NCBI GenBank assembly: GCA_963922455.1
Contig: CAWUIO010000142.1
Location: 1-15,142 of the forward strand
Reading direction: 5' to 3'
DNA: 15,142 nucleotides
DNA from: CAWUIO01 sp963922455
GTDB taxonomy: Bacteria > Bacteroidota > Bacteroidia > Cytophagales > Microscillaceae
The position numbers and the translations under genes were made by a program. A model generated the notes under the pieces. The model saw nothing but the letters and a program-made list of their open reading frames with translations, did not search any database and had not been told where the DNA came from. Shown here one piece after another: positions 1-7,400 of the stretch. The stretch's first letter is position 1. Each line of letters begins with the position of its first letter.

Positions 1-1430
1 CCAGATTGAGGTTACCCGCATCTAAGGTCGTGATAATTCCACAGACGGTTTGATCTAAGCCTGCGTCTACCACTGGCTCCGTTACGGAGGTGATACTTAC
101 TATATCCGATACATCACTGCAACCCGCCCGGCTCACCGTCCAACGGAAGCGGTTTACGGCCCCGGCACTCAGGTTGCTTACCGCCGTATTCGGATCGGTC
201 GCATCTGTGAACGTTCCCGTCCCCGCTTCTACCGTCCATAAGCCGCTTTCGCTATTGCTTAGGTTTAAAGCCGTGGCATCCAAGGTCGTCACCGTACCGC
301 AGACCGTTTGATCTATTCCCGCATCAGTTACCGGTTCTACCAGGCTAGTGACCGTCACTACATCTGATACCGAGGGGCAGTTGGGACGCGTCACCGTCCA
401 GCGGAAGCGGTTGGCTACCCCTGGGCTTAGCCCCGTTACCCCCGATTTGGGATCTGTGGCATTCACAAAGCTTCCCGTCCCGGCATCTACCGTCCACAAG
501 CCCGTTTCGCTATTGGCTAGGTCCAGGTTTAAGGCATCCAAGGTGGTCAAGGTACCACAGACGGTCTGGTCTAGCCCCGCATCTACCACCGGCTCGGCCA
601 CGGAGGTGATACTTACTACATCTGATACATCACTGCAACCCGCCCGGCTCACCGTCCAACGGAAGCGGTTTACCACACCAGGGCTTAGGTTACTGACCGA
701 CGTACTCGGATCGGTCGCATCCGTGAACGTTCCCGTCCCCGCTTCTACCGTCCAAAGCCCCGTTTCACTGTTACTTAAATCTAAGGTAGACGCATCCAGC
801 GTGGCCAAGGAGCCACAGACCGTCTGGTCGATGCCCGCATCGGTGCTTGGGGCCACAAGGGTATTTACCGTAACCAGGTCGGAGACATCTGGGCAGCCCG
901 GCCGGCTCACCGTCCAACGGAAGCGGTTGGCCATTCCAGGGCTCATACCGCTTACGGCCGATTGGGGATCGGTCGCATCTACAAAGGTACCCGTTCCCGC
1001 TTCTACTGTCCACAAGCCACTTTCGCTGTTGGCCAGATTGAGGTTACCCGCATCTAAGGTCGTGATAATTCCACAGACGGTTTGATCCACCCCAGCATCG
1101 GTAGTAGGAGCATCTAACACCGTTATGGCTACTACATCCGAAACGGGTGTACAAGTGGATTTAGAAACCGTCCAGCGGAAGCGATTTTCTACACCTGGGC
1201 TCAACCCACTTACATCTGTCTTGGGATCATTAGGATCTGTAAAGGTTCCGGTTCCGGCCTCAACCGTCCATGCCCCACTTTCTCCTTGGCCTGCCAGTAA
1301 TTCATCTGCATTTAAAGTAGTGGAAGTAGCACAAAGGGTTTGGTCATTTCCGGCCGAGGTAATGGGATTGCTCACCCGTGTGATATTAAAATTAGTGCTT
1401 GAATTGGTACAGCTACCATTACTCAGCGTC
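1..1430 (-). repeat. Tandem repeats, rigid 258-bp segment with 516-bp higher-order pattern
   Basis: The conserved Trp codon of NRFRWTVS starts at 1172, 914, 656, 398 and 140; with 1430 this makes five steps of exactly 258 bp (86 residues). Taking the DAG aspartate as the boundary, units are about 1100-1357, 842-1099, 584-841, 326-583 and 68-325, plus a partial unit at 1-67. Alternate units are the more alike: 1-55 is identical to 1033-1087 (offset 1032, four units), and 90-250 closely matches 606-766 (offset 516, two units). The block is GC-rich compared with the rest of the gene and continues past the window edge. Confidence 0.9.
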
Positions 1431-4400
1431 CATGTTATCGTGTGGGTTCCCTCAGGCAGATTACTTATCGTCGTATTGGCCGCGGTCATATCCCCAAATT
1501 GGATTCCCGGATCGCTCGCCGACCATTGACCAGACATCCCAGCAGGAATTGCACTAGCTTGGATCGTGAATATGTCGGTGAGAGAGCCACAAACTATGGG
1601 ATTCGGGGTTGAGGCTGTAACATTCCCTGGCTCTTCTCTTAACGTGATAGCAAAATTGGCTGACTGTGGAGTACAGTTACCATTGCTTACCGTCCAAGTT
1701 ATGGTGTGGGTACCCAATGGAAGATTATCAATGGTCGTACTAGCTTGAGAAGTATTTCCAAAGTTAATAGCAGGGCTGCTTGCAGACCATACCCCACTAC
1801 CCCCAGATGGTGGGCTACTCCCCGTAATAGAGATAACTGTCGTGACGTCCCCACAAACTTCGGCCTGGGGCGTCGAGGCAGTTACAGCACTTATCTCTTC
1901 GTGTAAGGTGATTAAAAAATTCGCTGATTGGGTTGGGCAGCCATTTTTAGTTACAGTCCAGGTTATTGTGTGGGTACCTACTGGTAAATTATCCATGCTT
2001 GTGATGGCAGCTCCATCATCCACAAATTGGATAGCTGGGTTACTAGCCGTCCACATGCCTGTTTCATTCCCAGCTAAGGCACTACCTTGTATAGGAATGA
2101 CAGTACTTAGACTACCACATACTTCCGATTGTGGGGTACTAGCGCTAACTGAAGTAATTGCTTCCGAAAGTGTTACTATAAAGTTGGCCGAAGTAGGCGT
2201 ACAAGAACCATTACTTACCGTCCAGGTGATGGTATGACTCCCTTCGGGTAAATTTGTAATGGTTGTATTTGGCGTATTTACATCTCCAAACTGTATTCCA
2301 GGGTCACTGGCAGACCAAACCCCAGTACCTCCGGTAGGTAAGTTACTACCATTTATATTTATGATAGTTGTGGCATCACCACATACTACACTTTGAGATG
2401 GACTAGCCGTTACGGTACCCAGGGGTTCAGACAAAGTGTAAACAATACTGGCCGTTGCATCACTACATACACCATTACTCACCGTCCAACGAAATTCGTT
2501 GATTCCATAATCTAAATTACTAACTGTGGTATTGGCTGAGTTGGCATTACCAAAAGTACCACTTCCTTGTACAACTGTCCACACCCCGGTCTCTCCAAGA
2601 GCGGGAGTATTGCCTTGTAAAGTGGCCAAGAAAGTAGTATTATCCACACAAAGGGCCTGATTGGAACCGATGATACTAGCCGTAGGATCATCTAGACGGG
2701 TCACCGTTATGAAATCTTCACTGCTAGGGCATACGCCATTCGTAATCAACCAGCGGAACGTATTATTACCTAAATTTAAATTGCTTACGTTTGAACTTGG
2801 ATCGGCTGGATCTATAATGCTAGCTCCTCCACTCACTACCTGCCAAGTTCCGGTTCCTTGTCCAGCCGGCACGGGTAAGGCATTTAGCGTTGCCGTAGTG
2901 AGACATACAGATTGATCAATCCCTGCATTGGCCGTAGCTGTTGGATTTGTCAAAGTGATATCAACTGTAGAGATAGCCGTAGCACAAGGGTTGGATACCG
3001 TCCATTGGAAGGTATTGATACCCGGCCCTAAATTTCTTACTCGGGTATTGGGGTTACTTGTATCGTCCAGGGTACCCGATCCGGCAATCAAGGCCCATAC
3101 TCCAGTACCAGAACTGGGCGTATTGGCTGCCAAGTCGACTGAGTCAATACATATTTCTTGATTGGGGCCCGCATCAGAAAATACGGTAGTACTTTCTCTG
3201 CGAATAGTAACTTCATCACTGGCAGTAGGGCAAGTGCCATTTGTCACGGTCCAACGAAAGACATTGTCACCTAAGCCTATATTAATAATTGCCGAATTAG
3301 GCGCTGTGTTATCTAAAATGCTGCCCGTTCCTGAAACTAATGTCCAAACCCCGCTACCCGCAGAGGGGATCGTAGCATTTAAACCCGTAGCATTGCCACA
3401 GATCGTTTGATCCACGCCTGCATTGGCTGTAACGGTTTCAAAGCGGGTAATTTGTACGGTATCTCGCTCTGGAGGGCATACGCCATTGCTTACGCTCCAT
3501 ACAAGCCTTGTTACTCCAAAGTCAATTGTATTAAGACCCGAAGTTGCGCTGCTAGGGTCTACTAGGTTGGCACTTCCTGAAATTACTGTCCAAGTCCCTG
3601 TGCCTTGGGCCGGAGAGGAGGCCGATAAGGTGGTATTGTCTGCACAGAGGTTTTGATCTATGCCCGCATCAGCCGGGCTGGTAGTTGGGGTTACCGCAAC
3701 CGAGACAGTACTAGCCAAGACAACGACACAAGAAGAGGAGTTAATTAAATTACTTTCTGCCCTAACTTCGTAGGTAGTATTGGCAAGTGGAATTACCGGA
3801 TCGAAGCTTAAATTAGTACCATCACCCGTTAGAGAGGCCACGCCTGCTACAGGATTCCCCGAAACTTGCAGATAATAGGTATAGGCAATTTCTGTATTGA
3901 AAACGGATATTGTTACGGGTGTACCCTCACAAACGGCATTTTGATCCACACTTACTGTATTATTGGGTACCGGAATGACTCTTAATATGGATTCATTGGA
4001 AGTATTCTGGCAATTGGTTGTAGGGTTAGTGATTACACAACGATAACGAGCCAGATCAAGACTGCTAGTCACCCCAGTCAACTGCAATTCATTGGTATTC
4101 GCGCCACTATATACGCCCGCATTGGCTATATTCACGTAGCCTCCCCCGCCCCCATCATCAATTTGCCACTGGTAGTTCAGACTAGGTGATGCGTTGACCA
4201 AGATACTACCCGATTGTCCTTCACATAAGGTAAGGTTTTGTGGTTGGCCACTAAATTGGGGTAATCCAAAATTACTTACCTCTACTAAATCTTGGGTTGT
4301 GCCACATCCCGTGGCTCCTGAAATTGTCCAACGAAAAATATAGGGGGTGGCACTCGTAACCAAAGTATTGACTTCAGTTTGAGGATCTGTTGCGTCTACA

Positions 4401-7400
4401 ATGACCGGGGTGCTAGGACCACTGACAAACGTCCACGTACCCGTTCCTCCACCTGCAGCCACTGGATCATTACCATTCAACTGAAAGGATGCTTGATTAC
4501 ATACAAATTGATCTACTCCTGCGTCGGCTGGGGCTGTGTTATCTATCCGAATAGTAGCTTGTGAGGGCGGGCAACTCCCTAGCCCCGTTCCATTGGAAAT
4601 AGCCCATTGAAATTCATAGGTACCAAAACCTATGTTGATGTTGGTAGTAGGATTGTTAGGGGTAATTATGACCGCATCCAAGGGCCCACTTATCTGAGTC
4701 CACAAACCGGTTCCGACAGTTGGTGTATTACCTGTAACGGATGTTGTAGTAAAATCGCACAATACTTGATTGGCCCCTACGCTAGCCACGGTGGGCAATT
4801 GGTTTACATTTAAGCTTACTTCATTGGAGGTACGCGTACACGTAGTCGTCGTTGTATGAATAAATACGCAACGGTATTGATAGGCATCAAATCCGAGGGG
4901 TACCATCATGATATCTAAATCTGAATCGGGAGTAGCATTACTCAGCGTACCACTCACTCCTTGGTAGGTGGCATTATTGGTTAGATCGGCCCATCCCCCT
5001 CCATCATTTACTTGCCACTGATAATCAATATCCCCAATATTTAGGCTCGCGGTACTGGCCAGCACACTAAATTGAGCATTGTCTCCCTCACATACACTTA
5101 CATTTTGGGGCTGAGTAGCAAATGAAGGCCTCTCATTCACCAATACTTGGTTGGTCTTGACCGCCTGAGCGGCGCAGCCAGCATCATCATTTACGGTCAA
5201 ACGGACAGAATAAGTGCCTGTGGTATTAAAGGTAAAGGTTGGGTTTTCATCGGTTGAGGTACCAATTACAAGCCCTCCATTATCTAAAAACTCCCATTGA
5301 TAGGTGAGGTTAAGGGGCGGCATGGTACTGCTACTCGAGTTATTTGTAAAGCTAACAGGCTCCCCGGGACATATAACCGGATTATTAATGATAAAATCGG
5401 AAGTAATGGAAGGCTCAATAATCCGAACCACTTGAGTAATCGTATCACTACACCCCGGAGGAAAAGTGGGGTCAAAAGCACTCTCTACAATAAGTTGGAC
5501 TGGGTAATCCCCGGAGGCACTGTACATCCGTACTGGATTTTGGTCGGTAGAAGTGCCTAAGACTGTCGTACCATCTGTATCAAAGAAAGTCCAGTTCCAG
5601 GTATCAATTTGAGGTAATAAGGAATTAGGAGTAACACTATTGGCTTGACTAAGATCTTGGAAGTTAAAATTGACTCCTTCACAAATAACCCCACCACTAT
5701 TTCCCCAGGTAAAATTGGCGGTAGGTTTACCACTTACCCTCACAGATCCGGTCACGGATGTGTAAGACACTTTACACCCCAGGTTATTCTTCAAAATCAT
5801 AAATGGGGTATAGACTCCGGGAATTTGATAAACGTGAGATACTAACGTTTTACCAGGTATGTTCCCTCCAGCGGCATCAAACTCAGCCTGGGTAAGCGAG
5901 ATCTCAGCCGTAGTCGTTCCATCTCCAAAATCCCACTGAATGGTACTTCCAGTGGAGCCAAGATTTTGTATAGTCCCGGCCGTAAAATCGACTTGTTCGG
6001 GAGCACAAGCCTGAGTTGGTACAAAATTAAAACTACCCGTTGGCCCTTCTACCGTGACAAAATTATTGATGGTTTTCACTATGTCGCAACCGGCGCTACT
6101 AGTTAGGGTAACCTCCACGGTATACACTCCGGGAAAAGTATAGGTATGGGTCGGATTTTGGACAAATGCTAAGTTCCCATCTCCAAAATCCCAGCGATAA
6201 CCTGTGATATCTGAGCCCGCAGTGGGTACAGCGGTAAAATTAACCACAGCCGGTGGACAGTTTTTGGTAAGGGTAGAAGGGGAAATTACGCCATCTGCAA
6301 TTAGGGAAGCATCGGGATCTACAACGATTATGGTTTGGACAAATTCGTCGGTACAGCCATTGGCAGTTTCAACTGTCAGTCTAACATTGTAGGTTCCTAC
6401 GGCGTTGTACGTTATTTCAGGATTGGCGGGGTCGGTAGATGTATTTGTGGCCAAGCCATCAAAATCCCAAGTATAGGTAAGGCCACTACCCCCAGGCACA
6501 TCCCTTGAAATGTCGGTAAAATTTATGGTATTGCTTAGGCAAAATTTACTACGGGTTACTGTAAACCCGGCTTCCGGTTTGGCGAGCACTTGTATAGTCT
6601 GGGTAACTTCTGCCTCACAGGAACCAAGCGAGACATTGTCGTCTTCAACCTGTAAGGTTACTGTATAGGTACCAGGCCCAGAAAACGCATGACTAGGATT
6701 CTGTTGTGAACTGGTGTTATTGACCCCTGATGCTGGATCACCAAAATTCCAAAGCCACCCTGTAATATTGGAAGTACCAGGAGTGGGGACCGAGGTATCT
6801 GTAAAATTGAGAGGTTCGCCCTCGCAGACTACCAAATTGGCGTTAAAATTTGCCACAGGGCCATAGACCAATACATTTTGGGGGGGTGAGGTACTGGTAC
6901 ACCCGTTGGATTCTTCAATGGTTAAGGTAGCTTGATAGGGAGTGCTCCTCGGTAAATAGGTATGTTGGGTATTGGGAGGACTACTGGTAAAGGTTTGGGA
7001 ATTACCGTCTCCAAAGTTCCAAGTCCAACGAACTATGGTGCCCGTCGTAGTGGAATTGTCAAAAAATTGTACTGCCTGATTACGACACACATCTGCCGGG
7101 TCGGGGAAGACGGTAAAGTCGGCCCCTGATACACTCACGTTAATTTGTCTAGTAGCTACATTCGTGCAAGAACTCGTCGCATCCGTAGCAGTCAAAGTAA
7201 CCGTGAAGGTTCCAGGGGTCATATACGTGTGGCTTACTGGGCTCCCATTCGGGATGATTTGGGAGGCACTCCCATCCCCAAAATTCCAGGTGTAGATGGT
7301 GTTGGGGCCATCCAGGCTGAGGTTGGTAAAGTCAAAGGTATTGGTATTGGTACAAGCCGCTCCTCCTCCCACTATATCGAATCGGGCTAATGGGCCATCG

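Noticed and set aside
1..3700. CRISPR array
   Set aside because: The regular repeats are 246-264 bp coding units without short direct repeats and unique spacers. They keep one protein frame throughout.
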